64,000 nt of DNA. Source: DASSSY01 sp035708205. GTDB lineage: Bacteria > Bacteroidota > Bacteroidia > Chitinophagales > Chitinophagaceae. Positions 52,606 through 61,903 of this stretch are shown here, piece by piece. Made by a program: the position numbers and the translations under genes. The stretch covers positions 310,001-374,000 of the forward strand of contig DASSSY010000002.1 of the NCBI GenBank assembly GCA_035708205.1, given 5' to 3'. The notes under the pieces were generated by a model. The model searched no databases, had not been told where the DNA came from, and saw only the letters and a list, made by a program, of their open reading frames with translations. Numbering within the stretch: position 1 is the stretch's first letter; each line of letters starts with the position of its first letter.

Positions 52606-53649
52606 ATGACAAAGTCAAAAAAAGTAGTGGTAGTTACCGGCGCATCCGCCGGATTAGGACGGGCCATCGTTCGAGAGTTTGCAAAAAGAGGCGATAATAT
52701 TGCCTTGATAGCAAGGGGAATAGAGGGATTGGAAGGCGCCAGAAAAGAGGTGGAAGCTTTTGGCGGGAAAGCGCTGATGCTGTCGCTGGACGTTTCTAAT
52801 GCGGAAGCAGTAGAGCAGGCTGCCGCCGAGATAGAAGAGAAACTGGGCCATATCGATGTTTGGATAAACAATGCCATGGTCAGCGTCTTTTCCCCCGTAG
52901 CGGATATGGCCCCCGATGAATATAAGCGGGTAACGGAGGTTACTTATCTCGGGCAGGTATATGGCGCCCTGAGCGCTTTAAAAAGGATGCGCCCACGGAA
53001 TAAAGGCTGTATTATTTTCGTGGGTTCCGCCCTCGCTTATCGGGGGATACCCCTGCAATCGGCTTATTGTGCGTCGAAGCATGCCATACAGGGATTTTAT
53101 GATTCGTTGCGGGCGGAGCTGTTACATGACGGGCTCAACATCCGTACCTGCATGGTGCAGTTGCCGGCCATGAATACCACGCAGTTTGGTTTTGTAAGAA
53201 ATAAGCTGCCGTTTAAGCCCCGGCCCATGGGCATGATATTCGAGCCGGAGGTGGCCGCCCGCGCCGTGCTTTTTGTAACGGAACATGAACGGCGGGAAAT
53301 TTTTGTCGGCAGCCCTACCGTAGAAGCGATTGTGGGAAACAAAATCGTGCCGGGATTTGCAGATCACCAATTGGCCAGAACCGGGTATAAGGGACAAATG
53401 ACAAGGCAGCCCGAAGATCCCGGCCGGAAAGATAACCTTTGGGAACCGATTCCCGGCGATCATGGGGCGCATGGCCCTTTCAAAATGGAATCGCATGACC
53501 GGAGCCTCCAGTTGTGGGTAACTGAAAACAGGAACCTTTTCGGCGGGCTTTTCCTCTTGGCGCTTGCCTCTTTCCTGTTCAAAAAGGCGAGAGGAAAAAC
53601 TAACGCATGTCACAAAGCCGAAAAACCGGTCGGGAAAACCCGTAAATAA
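52606..53649 (+). CDS. Short-chain dehydrogenase with a C-terminal membrane helix
   Basis: A 347-residue SDR. The Rossmann motif is T-G-A-S-A-G-L-G near 13, and the catalytic triad lies in G-S-A (Ser about 146) and Y-C-A-S-K (Tyr-Lys about 155-159). Usual SDRs of this group have about 250-300 residues; this one has an added tail ending in a membrane helix at about 308-325 with a basic end. It starts 40 bases after the debranching gene and is the last gene of the rightward run. The substrate is unknown. Confidence 0.9.
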   Translation: MTKSKKVVVVTGASAGLGRAIVREFAKRGDNIALIARGIEGLEGARKEVEAFGGKALMLSLDVSNAEAVEQAAAEIEEKLGHIDVWINNAMVSVFSPVADMAPDEYKRVTEVTYLGQVYGALSALKRMRPRNKGCIIFVGSALAYRGIPLQSAYCASKHAIQGFYDSLRAELLHDGLNIRTCMVQLPAMNTTQFGFVRNKLPFKPRPMGMIFEPEVAARAVLFVTEHERREIFVGSPTVEAIVGNKIVPGFADHQLARTGYKGQMTRQPEDPGRKDNLWEPIPGDHGAHGPFKMESHDRSLQLWVTENRNLFGGLFLLALASFLFKKARGKTNACHKAEKPVGKTRK

Positions 53650-53921
53650 TAATGAACCTGTTTGCGGATAGGCATAACGGCATAAAGAACAGGCTGGCGT
53701 TGATTACTACTAAACATCGATCAATGGAATGATATTTAGCGGGTTGTGTGCCCTCGGACATCAGTATTAAAAATACACAGGCCGCACATTTATGCAGGGA
53801 GCGGTAAATGGTGATGTTCTTGCCTACTTAAAAAGAGAACATCAGTGTCCTGCCTCCACTTTTTTCCCGGTTCCGGGTAAATATTTTCTTTTTTTAAATC
53901 GCATCATGCTATTGTCCCGGC

Positions 53922-54587
53922 TTATGATTCAAGAATTTTATGCTTCAGCACCTTGGCTTCCACATAAAAAATGGTTTCTTCAGCTATATTTTTGGCATGA
54001 TCGCCGATGCGTTCCAACCGTCTCATGATGGATATGGTGTTCAGCACCGCTTCTGTCTCCGCCGGATTTTCTTTAATATAATTTACGGCAAAGGGCAACG
54101 CGTGGGCATTCATGTCGTTGAGCACTTCATCCTGGTGGAAAATCGTCCTGGCCAGGCGGGTGTTCTCAAATCCGAAGGCTTCGCGGGCGGAGCTAAGAAT
54201 GGAAAGTGCCTGGTCGAACATATCGGATAGCCCGGATTGTTCCAGCAGTCCGGCAGGATAGGGATGCGGCTGGTGCAGGATGTATTTGGCAATGCTGTCA
54301 GCAGTATCCCCGACGCGTTCCAGGCTGGTATTTATTTTTAAGATCGCCAGGACAAACCGTAAATCCACGGCCACCGGCGCATGAAGTGCCAGGAGATGTT
54401 CGCAGTCCCTGTCAATCTTTAATTCAGTGGCATTGACGCGTTTTTCTATAGCCTTGACTTCCCTGGCCAGGTCCTGGTCGAAATGCAGCAATGCCGTCTT
54501 GGCTTTTTCCAGCTGGTTTTCCGCCAGTGTCCACATGTTGAAGACCTCGGTCCTGATCTGATTAAGGGCATTTTCTATTTGTGCCAT
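53922..54587 (-). CDS. phoU: Phosphate transport regulator PhoU
   Basis: A 221-residue all-alpha protein with two PhoU repeats, each with the E/D-x-x-x-D metal-binding pattern (A-I-E-K-R-V-N-A-T-E-L-K-I-D-R-D near 45; L-E-R-V-G-D-T-A-D near 91; L-E-R-I-G-D-H-A-K-N-I-A-E near 197). PhoU restrains phosphate uptake and PhoR signalling when phosphate is plentiful. It is the last gene of the pst operon, 41 bases after pstB. Confidence 0.96.
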   Translation of the reverse strand: MAQIENALNQIRTEVFNMWTLAENQLEKAKTALLHFDQDLAREVKAIEKRVNATELKIDRDCEHLLALHAPVAVDLRFVLAILKINTSLERVGDTADSIAKYILHQPHPYPAGLLEQSGLSDMFDQALSILSSAREAFGFENTRLARTIFHQDEVLNDMNAHALPFAVNYIKENPAETEAVLNTISIMRRLERIGDHAKNIAEETIFYVEAKVLKHKILES

Positions 54588-54628
54588 TGTTTGATGATTA
54601 AAATGTTTCTTTGAAATGTTTGGCGTTT

Positions 54629-55387
54629 TTAACTAAACCTTCCCGTAATATATTGTTGCGTTCTTTTGTCAAAGGGGTTTGTAAACACCTGCTCGGTATC
54701 GCCATATTCCACTAATTCGCCGCTAAAGAAAAACGCTGTTTTATCGCTTACCCTTGCTGCCTGCTGCATGTTATGGGTGACGATGACAAGCGTGTAATTC
54801 TTTTTCAGCTCTGAGAAAAGACCCTCGACCGTTGCCGTAGAAATGGGGTCCAAAGCCGAAGTGGGCTCGTCAAATAAAAGTACATCCGGCTGCATGGCCA
54901 CGGCCCGGGCAATGCACAGCCTTTGTTGCTGCCCTCCGGAAAGGAAATTTCCTTTCTTATTCAGGTTGTCCTTTACTTCATCCCAAAGTGCTACTTTGGC
55001 CAATGATTCTTCAACAATCCGTTCTTTTTCCGTCTTATGCAGTTTGATGCCATTGAGCTTATAACCTGCAATGACATTATCATAAATACTTAGATTTGGG
55101 AAGGGGTTGGGCCGTTGGAACACCATACCGATCTTGCGCCGTACGATTATGGGATGCATGGCCAAAATATCTTCATGGTTTAAAAGTATTTGCCCGTCAG
55201 CAGCAGCTCCAGGTATTAACTCGTGCATACGGTTAATTCCCCTGAGGAACGTCGTTTTGCCGCAGCCGGAAGGGCCCATGATGGCAATAACGCTATTGCC
55301 GGGCATGTCCATACTCACATTTTTGACCACATGATTATCGCCAAACCATGCATTGTATTTGACAGCGCTTACAGTTGTATTTTCCAT
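54629..55387 (-). CDS. pstB: Phosphate ABC transporter ATP-binding protein
   Basis: A 252-residue ABC ATPase with Walker A G-P-S-G-C-G-K-T-T (near 33), signature L-S-G-G-Q-Q-Q-R and Walker B L-F-D-E-P-T-S-A-L-D-P. The R-R-K-I-G-M-V-F-Q-R-P-N-P-F-P Q-loop is diagnostic of PstB. It overlaps the end of pstA by 19 bases. Confidence 0.97.
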   Translation of the reverse strand: MENTTVSAVKYNAWFGDNHVVKNVSMDMPGNSVIAIMGPSGCGKTTFLRGINRMHELIPGAAADGQILLNHEDILAMHPIIVRRKIGMVFQRPNPFPNLSIYDNVIAGYKLNGIKLHKTEKERIVEESLAKVALWDEVKDNLNKKGNFLSGGQQQRLCIARAVAMQPDVLLFDEPTSALDPISTATVEGLFSELKKNYTLVIVTHNMQQAARVSDKTAFFFSGELVEYGDTEQVFTNPFDKRTQQYITGRFS

Positions 55388-56217
55388 TTATGGGTAATGA
55401 TTTTTGTAATTAAGTTTAAGAGCAGCACCAGGCTCAACAATATAAACGCAGCGCCCCAGGCCAATTCCTGCCAGCTGGTATAGGGGCTCATGGCATAATT
55501 GAAAATGAGTAAAGGAAGGGTTTGCATGGGTTGGCTCATGTCAGCGTTCATAAACGGATTGCCAAAGGCGGTAAACAGCAGGGGAGCCGTTTCGCCGGCT
55601 ACACGGGCCACTGCTAAAAGCGCCCCCGAAATGATGCCGCCAAAGCCACAGGGCAGTAAAACCCTGGACATGATTTTATGTAGCGGCATGCCCAGGCCCA
55701 TTGCCGCTTCCCTTAAGTTGGGCGGTAAAGAATTTAAGGTTTCTTCCGTAGAGCGAATGACCACCGGCAGCATCATAACGGCCAGGGCCAAGCTGCCCGA
55801 AATACCTGAAAAGCCGCCCATGGGCTTAACCAGCCAAAAATAAGCGACAATGCCAATGACAATTGACGGAATGCCGTGAAGCGCATCAACGCATACGCCT
55901 GCCCAGCGGCTGAGCCTGTTATTTTTGTATTCATAGAGAAAAAAGCCGCTCAATACGCCAAACGGTACGGCCATAACGCTGGCGACGATAACAATAATCA
56001 AAGTACCTGTAATGGCATTGGCTATACCGCCGCCCGTCTCGCCTACCGGTTTAGGTAAATGAGTTAAGAATGACCAGTCGATCACTTTAATGCCGGAAGC
56101 AATGATATAATACAGGATGAAAAATAACGGCAGGACACAGATCGCCGCCAGGCTGATGATGCCCCATTGCGCCAGGGAAGATTTGAATAACCTGCCTGAG
56201 ATACTATTGGTGTTCAT
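55369..56217 (-). CDS. pstA: Phosphate ABC transporter permease PstA
   Basis: A 282-residue permease with six membrane helices and the E-A-A-M-G-L-G-M-P EAA loop that docks to PstB, near 165-185, then A-R-V-A-G-E-T-A-P-L. It begins three bases after pstC. Together with PstC it forms the transmembrane pore of the high-affinity phosphate importer. Confidence 0.96.
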   Translation of the reverse strand: MNTNSISGRLFKSSLAQWGIISLAAICVLPLFFILYYIIASGIKVIDWSFLTHLPKPVGETGGGIANAITGTLIIVIVASVMAVPFGVLSGFFLYEYKNNRLSRWAGVCVDALHGIPSIVIGIVAYFWLVKPMGGFSGISGSLALAVMMLPVVIRSTEETLNSLPPNLREAAMGLGMPLHKIMSRVLLPCGFGGIISGALLAVARVAGETAPLLFTAFGNPFMNADMSQPMQTLPLLIFNYAMSPYTSWQELAWGAAFILLSLVLLLNLITKIITHKWKIQL

Positions 56218-56220
56218 GAT

Positions 56221-57204
56221 TTACGAAATTTTTGTCCGGTTGATAATGGTTTTACCAATCATATTAATTACTAGGGTGACCACGAACAGGAATAATCCCA
56301 ATTCAATCAATGCGGAAAAATAAACCGGGCTGTCCGCTTCGGAGAACTCGTTGGCAATGACGCTGGCCATGGTGTTCCCGGTTGAAAATATGCTTGTTGG
56401 AATGATATTGGCATTACCGATGACCATGGTTACCGCCATGGTTTCTCCTATCGCGCGGCCTAATGCCAGCAGGAACCCGGATAAAATGCCTGACCTGGAT
56501 TTGGGAATAATGACATTTTTGAGCACTTCCCAACGCGTAGCCCCTAAAGCATAAGCGCCTTCTTTTAAATCGGCCGGCACCATTTTGATCATGGTTGTGG
56601 CCAGGGACGCGGCATAGGGAATGATCATCATCGCCAGGATCAATGCTGCGGGAAGAATGCCCAGGCCGTTGGCCGGTAATCCCAGCTTAAATTCTATGTT
56701 ACGGATGACCGGCACCAAAACGAAGAAACCCCAGAACCCGAAGATGACCGAAGGTACGGCGGCAATCAGGTCAATGGCACCTTTTAAAAAGCCCGATAGC
56801 CAGCCTTTAGGGAAGTATTCGCCCAGGAAAATAGCTACGGAAAGCGCGAAGGGTACAGCGATGATTAAGGCCATGAACGAAGTTATCAGGGTGCCAATAA
56901 GGAAAGGAAAACCGCCGAAAATATGTTCTACGGGATTCCAGACCTTTCCCCAGAAAAAGCTAAAGCCAAGTGCCTTAACAGAGGGAAAGGCATAGATGAC
57001 CAATGTCAGGCCGATGGCTGTAAACAGGGCAAGGATAAGGATACCGGTAAAGGGCAGGCCGCCTTTGAATATTTTTTCAAAGCGAATGGCGCGGAATGCT
57101 TTTTTATGCTGCAGCTTTTCCTTTTGGGCAGCGTTGTTTACGACGAGACCGGTCTTAGGCGTCCGGGCTAAGTTATTTGTGGGCTGAGTTATCGGATAGG
57201 CCAT
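56221..57204 (-). CDS. pstC: Phosphate ABC transporter permease PstC
   Basis: A 327-residue permease. An N-terminal extension of about 45 polar residues precedes six helices, with the EAA loop K-E-G-A-Y-A-L-G-A-T and G-R-A-I-G-E-T-M-A-V in the C-terminal half. It starts 78 bases after pstS. The N-terminal extension is longer than in the E. coli protein but normal in this phylum. Confidence 0.95.
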   Translation of the reverse strand: MAYPITQPTNNLARTPKTGLVVNNAAQKEKLQHKKAFRAIRFEKIFKGGLPFTGILILALFTAIGLTLVIYAFPSVKALGFSFFWGKVWNPVEHIFGGFPFLIGTLITSFMALIIAVPFALSVAIFLGEYFPKGWLSGFLKGAIDLIAAVPSVIFGFWGFFVLVPVIRNIEFKLGLPANGLGILPAALILAMMIIPYAASLATTMIKMVPADLKEGAYALGATRWEVLKNVIIPKSRSGILSGFLLALGRAIGETMAVTMVIGNANIIPTSIFSTGNTMASVIANEFSEADSPVYFSALIELGLFLFVVTLVINMIGKTIINRTKIS

Positions 57205-57282
57205 GCTTGTTCCTTTAATATTTATGTTGAGCCGGATGAATGTTGCTCATTCCACCGGCTCAACAGGTAATGTTTTTTCGGC

Positions 57283-58392
57283 TCATTGTTTTGCGGTCAA
57301 CAAAGGCTGCCCGTTGAAAGTGACGGATTCCAGAAGTTTAGCCCCGACGTTTACAGCGGCTTCCGAAAGTGGCGCGTAATCGAGATCGGCGCTGTATTGC
57401 TGACCTTGATGGATCATCCAGTTCAGCAGATTGACTAACGCTTCGGCTTTTGCCCTGGTGTTGTCACCGTATTTTTGCTCTTTGTATATAATGACCCAGG
57501 AAAATCCCGAAATGGGATAGCCTTCATCCGCCGTGGTATTGGTCAATAATACTTTCCCGTCTGCGGGGATATCGACATTTGCGGCTGCCGTGACGCTTTC
57601 AATACTTGGTTGGATGAATTTGCCCGCCTGGTTCTGAATCCTCGCATAAGGCATCTGGTTCTGAATGGCATATGCCAGCTCAACATAGCCGATAGCGCCG
57701 GGTGTCTGTCTGATCAGGCCGGCAACGCCCTCGTTGCCTTTTCCGCCCAGGCCCGCGGGCCAGTTTACCGCGGTCCCTGTACCAACCTTGCTTTTCCAAT
57801 CGGCGTCCACTTTTGATAAATAATCGGTAAAGATATTGGTGGTGCCGCTGCCGTCGGATCGATGAGCCACTACAATGGCGGTCGCGGGTAATTTTACCCC
57901 AGGGTTGACGGCCTGAATATTGGCATCATTCCATTTGGTGATCTTCCCGAGGAAAATGTCTGCCAGGACTTTCGGACTAAGCTGCAGGGTCTGGTCGAAC
58001 CCGGGGAGGTTGTAGCTTATGGTTACGGCACCGGCTGTTATGGGGATGTGGATGACGGCAGCACCGGCATCGTTTTCCTGTTCCGGCTTCATGGGCGCGT
58101 CAGAAGCCCCGAAATCTACCGTTTTATGCGTGAGCTGGGAAATCCCCGCCCCTGATCCAACGGATTGGTAGTTGACCTTAATGCCGTTCTGCGTGTGATA
58201 TTCATCGAACATCTTTGAAAACAAAGGGTAATCAAAAGAGCTCCCCGCGCCGAGAATAACGATTTCCTTATTGTTGCTATCCGGGCTTTTCCCATTACTG
58301 GCGTTATTATTGTTGCCACATGAGTTAAAGGCGATCAGAGCCATGAACAGGGTTATTGCCGGAATGATTTTTTTTAAGGTTTGCTTTTTCAT
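57283..58392 (-). CDS. pstS: Phosphate-binding lipoprotein PstS
   Basis: A 369-residue substrate-binding protein. Its signal peptide ends in F-N-S-C-G-N, a lipobox (Cys about 25). The mature part has I-L-G-A-G-S-S-F-D-Y-P (near 47) and the phosphate-binding loops with S-G-A-G-I (near 83), D-F-G-A-S-D-A-P and R-S-D-G-S-G-T-T (near 180). Delivers phosphate to PstCA. In the operon it follows the porin gene by 38 bases. Confidence 0.96.
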   Translation of the reverse strand: MKKQTLKKIIPAITLFMALIAFNSCGNNNNASNGKSPDSNNKEIVILGAGSSFDYPLFSKMFDEYHTQNGIKVNYQSVGSGAGISQLTHKTVDFGASDAPMKPEQENDAGAAVIHIPITAGAVTISYNLPGFDQTLQLSPKVLADIFLGKITKWNDANIQAVNPGVKLPATAIVVAHRSDGSGTTNIFTDYLSKVDADWKSKVGTGTAVNWPAGLGGKGNEGVAGLIRQTPGAIGYVELAYAIQNQMPYARIQNQAGKFIQPSIESVTAAANVDIPADGKVLLTNTTADEGYPISGFSWVIIYKEQKYGDNTRAKAEALVNLLNWMIHQGQQYSADLDYAPLSEAAVNVGAKLLESVTFNGQPLLTAKQ

Positions 58393-58430
58393 TTTTTACT
58401 ATTTGAATTGAATGATTTATTGAATGATTT

Positions 58431-59603
58431 TTATTTTCCGAAAATATAATAGAAGGTAATGCGATAGGCCAGGTCGTAGTCGTCCTTGGCGGTTCCGGCA
58501 AGGTTACCGTTTTGGCTATGATAGCCAACATACCAGATATTGGGCATCAGGTGGATGTTTTTTACCGGTGTGAAATCCAGGCCGGCGGTGATGAATTGCT
58601 CTTTATTATTCGGGTCGTATTGAGCGCTGAGCCCTTTATAAGTGTAAGCATCGTTATAGTCACTATAAGGATTGAAAAAGTCTGTCCGAGCAAAGAAGCC
58701 TAATTTTTCCCGTATCAAATTTCCGCGAACGAAGAGCGAGATCCCGGCAGCGTTGCCATTGACGGTATCAACGCCTTCGCTTAGTGAGGTAGTGATGACA
58801 TCGCTTTGACCATGCCTTAGAAAAGCCTCTGCCCCCGCGGTAAGCGATTTGCCGTTGTAGCTGATCAGGATCTTTTCCATGTTTTGGGCATGGTGGAAGC
58901 CCGGGAGCCAGTCTAATCGTTCATAATCGGCATAAAGGTTAACCATTATTTTCTTGTCGAGGAAAAGTCCGTAAACACTGCCGTAAAATTTCCTGAAATT
59001 ATTTTTATCGGCATTGGCGCTGCTGCCGTTCCCGACCATGATATGATAGCCATAATTGCCCCGGCGGTCAAACCGGCCTTTCAGAGCAACGCCCAGGTCG
59101 TAGGATTGGGTTTTGTGCATATCAGCTATGGTCTTTTCAATCGACCGGTAGCCCCAAACCTGTTCCGAGGACGGGCCGAATGCCGGTGTGCCGGACAGAC
59201 CGATAACTAAAGTGCTTCCTTTAAAGATATTATTCCATTGAACATTGGCGTATTTTAAAGTCGGCGCTATCTTTGTGGATGTTTCCCAGTTTTCCGAGGT
59301 CAGCAGGAATTCGGATGAAAAGGTTTTGTTGAACCTGAAGTCATAGCCCAGGTAGGCTCTCCGTATGTCGAAGGCATTGGCGCCTTTGTCAAAACCGGTA
59401 AATTGATTGCCTCCTCCTCTTTTCAGCTCATCGCTGTGGGCCTTGTAATAATAATCGCCAAAAACATAGCCCCAGATATGGCCGGTCATGGGTGCCCCGG
59501 CTTTAAACGCCGAGTCTGAAAGGGACAAATACTGGGCCTGTGCCGTTACACTGCCGATCCCGACTATGCAAAGGGCAAGCAGAAGTGTTTTTGTTTTCTT
59601 CAT
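58431..59603 (-). CDS. Porin of the phosphate-selective OprP/OprO-like type
   Basis: 390 residues from ATG 59603 (A-T-G in front of K-K-T-K-T-L-L), preferred over ATG 59618 because it gives the normal signal peptide (cleavage after V-T-A-Q-A-Q). The body is rich in short alternating strands with aromatic girdles and ends in Y-I-F-G-K. It is the first gene of the pst operon, which in this phylum commonly includes an outer-membrane porin, so phosphate uptake through the outer membrane is likely. Identity to OprP itself cannot be claimed. Confidence 0.85.
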   Translation of the reverse strand: MKKTKTLLLALCIVGIGSVTAQAQYLSLSDSAFKAGAPMTGHIWGYVFGDYYYKAHSDELKRGGGNQFTGFDKGANAFDIRRAYLGYDFRFNKTFSSEFLLTSENWETSTKIAPTLKYANVQWNNIFKGSTLVIGLSGTPAFGPSSEQVWGYRSIEKTIADMHKTQSYDLGVALKGRFDRRGNYGYHIMVGNGSSANADKNNFRKFYGSVYGLFLDKKIMVNLYADYERLDWLPGFHHAQNMEKILISYNGKSLTAGAEAFLRHGQSDVITTSLSEGVDTVNGNAAGISLFVRGNLIREKLGFFARTDFFNPYSDYNDAYTYKGLSAQYDPNNKEQFITAGLDFTPVKNIHLMPNIWYVGYHSQNGNLAGTAKDDYDLAYRITFYYIFGK

Positions 59604-60005
59604 CAAAGTAAACATCATAGGTGTGTTTTAATTTGATGCAAAGAAACTACCGGTGTATAACCGGAATGTTACGCCATTATTAAATTTATATGAAGCGAAA
59701 ATAGGTCCTCGCCTCTTCTGTTGGTGGGGACAACAACAGGGTGTCGGGGGACAGCGAGTACCTCGATGCAATAATCATAACCTGTTATTAATTAAAGGTT
59801 TTTGTTTTTTCCCGGAAAATTACAGGAAGCGACGTCGCTTGCCAGACCGACCATGATTACATAAAAATGCTATAATTGGCGGATAAGCAATTGAGCAGCT
59901 ATCGCCATCCATATCCAATAATTAAAATTAAGCGCGCGATAATAACGTATTCATAAATGGAATTATAGCGGATAAGGCAATCATTACCCGTAACGCAAAA
60001 ATTCC
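59604..60005. other. Intergenic region between pst operon and aminotransferase
   Basis: 402 bases holding the pst promoter and palindrome at the left end. From 59680 to 60005 I recognise no gene, RNA, repeat or terminator. Confidence 0.5.
59639..59664 (-). promoter_or_regulatory. pst operon promoter with a palindromic box (candidate PhoB site)
   Basis: TTTCTTTG (59646-59639 minus strand) is a one-mismatch -7 box. Directly upstream lies CCGGTGTATAACCGG (59650-59664), a 5+5 palindrome occupying the spacer, which is where an activator might replace a poor -33 contact. Binding by PhoB is inferred. Confidence 0.4.
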
Positions 60006-61196
60006 TTACCGAAGCCGGTCCAGGGCTTTTCCTATCCGGTCAACGGCTTCCTTAAGCTGGTCCATGGAAGCCGCGAAGGAGAAGCGTACACATTGGTCGT
60101 CGCCGAAGGCGCTGCCGCTCACACCGGTAACATGGGCGACATGCAGCAAATACATGGCCATATCATCGGCATTATTGACCTGATGGTCGCCATTGGATTT
60201 ACCAAAATAGGCCGAAATATCAGGAAAAGCATAAAAGGCGCCTTCCGGTTCGCTGACCTTAACGTTTGGCAGGCTCTTCAGGGCGTTGATGAAATATTCC
60301 TTGCGTTCCTTAAAGGCTTTGACCATCTCGAAAGTCGGAGTTAAATCGTCGAGCAGGGCAGCGATGCCGGCGCGTTGCGCGATGGAATTGGCGCCGGAAG
60401 TAATTTGCCCCTGAAGTTTTTCGCAGGCCCTGATCAGTTCCGCCGGACCGGCCATATAGCCCAGGCGCCAGCCGGTCATGGCAAAGCCTTTGGAGAAACC
60501 ATTAATCACAATGACCTGTTCCCTGATTTCATCAAACTGGGCGATACTTTCATGTTTGCCTACATAGTTGATGTATTCGTAAATCTCATCGCTGATAATG
60601 GCAATTCGGGGGTATTTTACAAATACGTCTGCCAGTGCTTTGAGCTCCATTTTACTGTACACCGCACCGGTAGGGTTGCAGGGCGAGGAAAACATGAACA
60701 GCCGGGTTTTGGTGGTAATGGCCGCTTCTAATTTTTCCGGGGTAATTTTAAAATCATCGTCAATACCGCAGGGAACGAAAACGCATTTGCCTTCGGCCAG
60801 GTCCACCTGCGCGGAATAAGTTACCCAGTATGGCGTTGGGATAATCACCTCATCGCCGGGATTGACAATGCTTAAAACGGCATTGGCCAAAACCTGCTTG
60901 GCGCCGGTGGCCACTAAAATATTTTCCGGCTGGTAGTCTAAGCTATTATCTCTCTTTAATTTGGTAACAATAGCTTTCCTGAGCTCCGGATAGCCGGCTA
61001 CGGGCGGATATTTGGTATAACCTTCGTCCATCGCCTCTTTCGCGGCATCAATAATATGCCGGGGTGTACTAAAATCGGGTTCTCCCAGGCTAAGGCTGAT
61101 CAGGTCTACACCTTTGTCTTTTAGTTCCCTGGCCAGACGGGCCATTAATAAGGTCTGCGGTTCAGAAATGCGATGGATTAACGCGGATTGTTGCAT
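60006..61196 (-). CDS. Pyridoxal-phosphate aminotransferase, aspartate aminotransferase type
   Basis: A 396-residue class I/II aminotransferase. The PLP-binding Lys is in N-G-F-S-K-G-F-A-M-T-G-W-R (about 237), with upstream S-S-P-C-N-P-T-G (about 172) and D-E-I-Y-E-Y near 204. The N-terminal R-I-S-E-P-Q-T-L group with the 396-residue length fits the class Ib aspartate aminotransferases of this phylum, which couple glutamate and oxaloacetate. Prephenate or other keto-acid activity is possible. It is monocistronic, with an exact -7 box upstream. Confidence 0.92.
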   Translation of the reverse strand: MQQSALIHRISEPQTLLMARLARELKDKGVDLISLSLGEPDFSTPRHIIDAAKEAMDEGYTKYPPVAGYPELRKAIVTKLKRDNSLDYQPENILVATGAKQVLANAVLSIVNPGDEVIIPTPYWVTYSAQVDLAEGKCVFVPCGIDDDFKITPEKLEAAITTKTRLFMFSSPCNPTGAVYSKMELKALADVFVKYPRIAIISDEIYEYINYVGKHESIAQFDEIREQVIVINGFSKGFAMTGWRLGYMAGPAELIRACEKLQGQITSGANSIAQRAGIAALLDDLTPTFEMVKAFKERKEYFINALKSLPNVKVSEPEGAFYAFPDISAYFGKSNGDHQVNNADDMAMYLLHVAHVTGVSGSAFGDDQCVRFSFAASMDQLKEAVDRIGKALDRLR

Positions 61197-61699
61197 GTTT
61201 GAAGGATGTTGCTAATTTTATCCAAAGGTAGGTAATATTTGGTAGCACGGGACTTGTTTTGACTGTTTACTATTAGCAGTTGGCAGTTAGACAATGGTTA
61301 ATAAAAGCGATACCTTTATCAGCTCATGACCTTAAAATTGACTGATTGGAACGTTTTATTTTTTCCTTTGAAAACCGGCGGATGCATTGCCAAAATGTAA
61401 GGTTGATCGTTAGTGGTTTTAACGCCCGGCTTTCTGATATCCGTAGATTCGGTTATTGGTATTGGCGGTATTCCCCATTGTATAGTTTTGGCCTGAAGTC
61501 AATGAGGCAGAAACGCTTAAGCGCTCCCGGGCCTTTTCAATAAAAATCCATACCTGCGCCTAAAACGCGGATTTCTTTCAATAATTTGATAGGTTTGCCT
61601 TTTGGAATTAAAAGTTAAGTGTATTTTGTTGTTAAGCTACTATTTTCTGATATAAGGTGGCGCAATATATTCATATGCTGTTCGTATAGTTACCCAAAA
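61197..61699. other. Intergenic stretch upstream of the aminotransferase
   Basis: 503 bases. The left end contains the aminotransferase promoter. No gene or structured element is recognised in the remainder. Confidence 0.5.
61223..61230 (-). promoter_or_regulatory. -7 box of the aminotransferase gene
   Basis: Minus-strand TACCTTTG is an exact TAnnTTTG match, 26 bases before the ATG at 61196. Confidence 0.6.
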
Positions 61700-61903
61700 A
61701 TGGCAACCATTACAATTTTTCGGGAGTATAGCTTTATGCTTTCCATGCGTCAATGGAACGTTTATGCAAATGGTCAATTAGTGGCTAAGGTGGGCAATTG
61801 TAGCCTGGCTACGTTTACCCTTTCTGAAGGCACTTACGACCTTTATTTAAATTCCCCTGATTTCCCGTTTGGCTATCGGAAAAAGGATTGCACTCAAATG
61901 TAA
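61700..61903 (+). CDS. Small PEGA-like protein, possibly frameshifted
   Basis: From ATG 61700 the frame encodes 67 residues with an N-terminal M-A-T-I-T-I-F and a middle (V-Y-A-N-G-Q-L-V-A-K-V, then T-F-T-L-S-E-G-T-Y) like PEGA or similar small beta-sandwich domains. It ends at TAA 61901-61903 earlier than such domains normally would. In another frame the region 61902-61982 stays open for 26 codons (N-S-F-Y-K-R-W to a TGA), which may be a shifted continuation. Function is unknown and reality is uncertain. Confidence 0.4.
   Translation: MATITIFREYSFMLSMRQWNVYANGQLVAKVGNCSLATFTLSEGTYDLYLNSPDFPFGYRKKDCTQM

Noticed and set aside
53813..53843. An 8-bp inverted repeat (GATGTTCT/AGAACATC) after the SDR gene
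   Set aside because: No T-tract follows and the loop is long; it may be chance. It could still be a weak terminator or operator.
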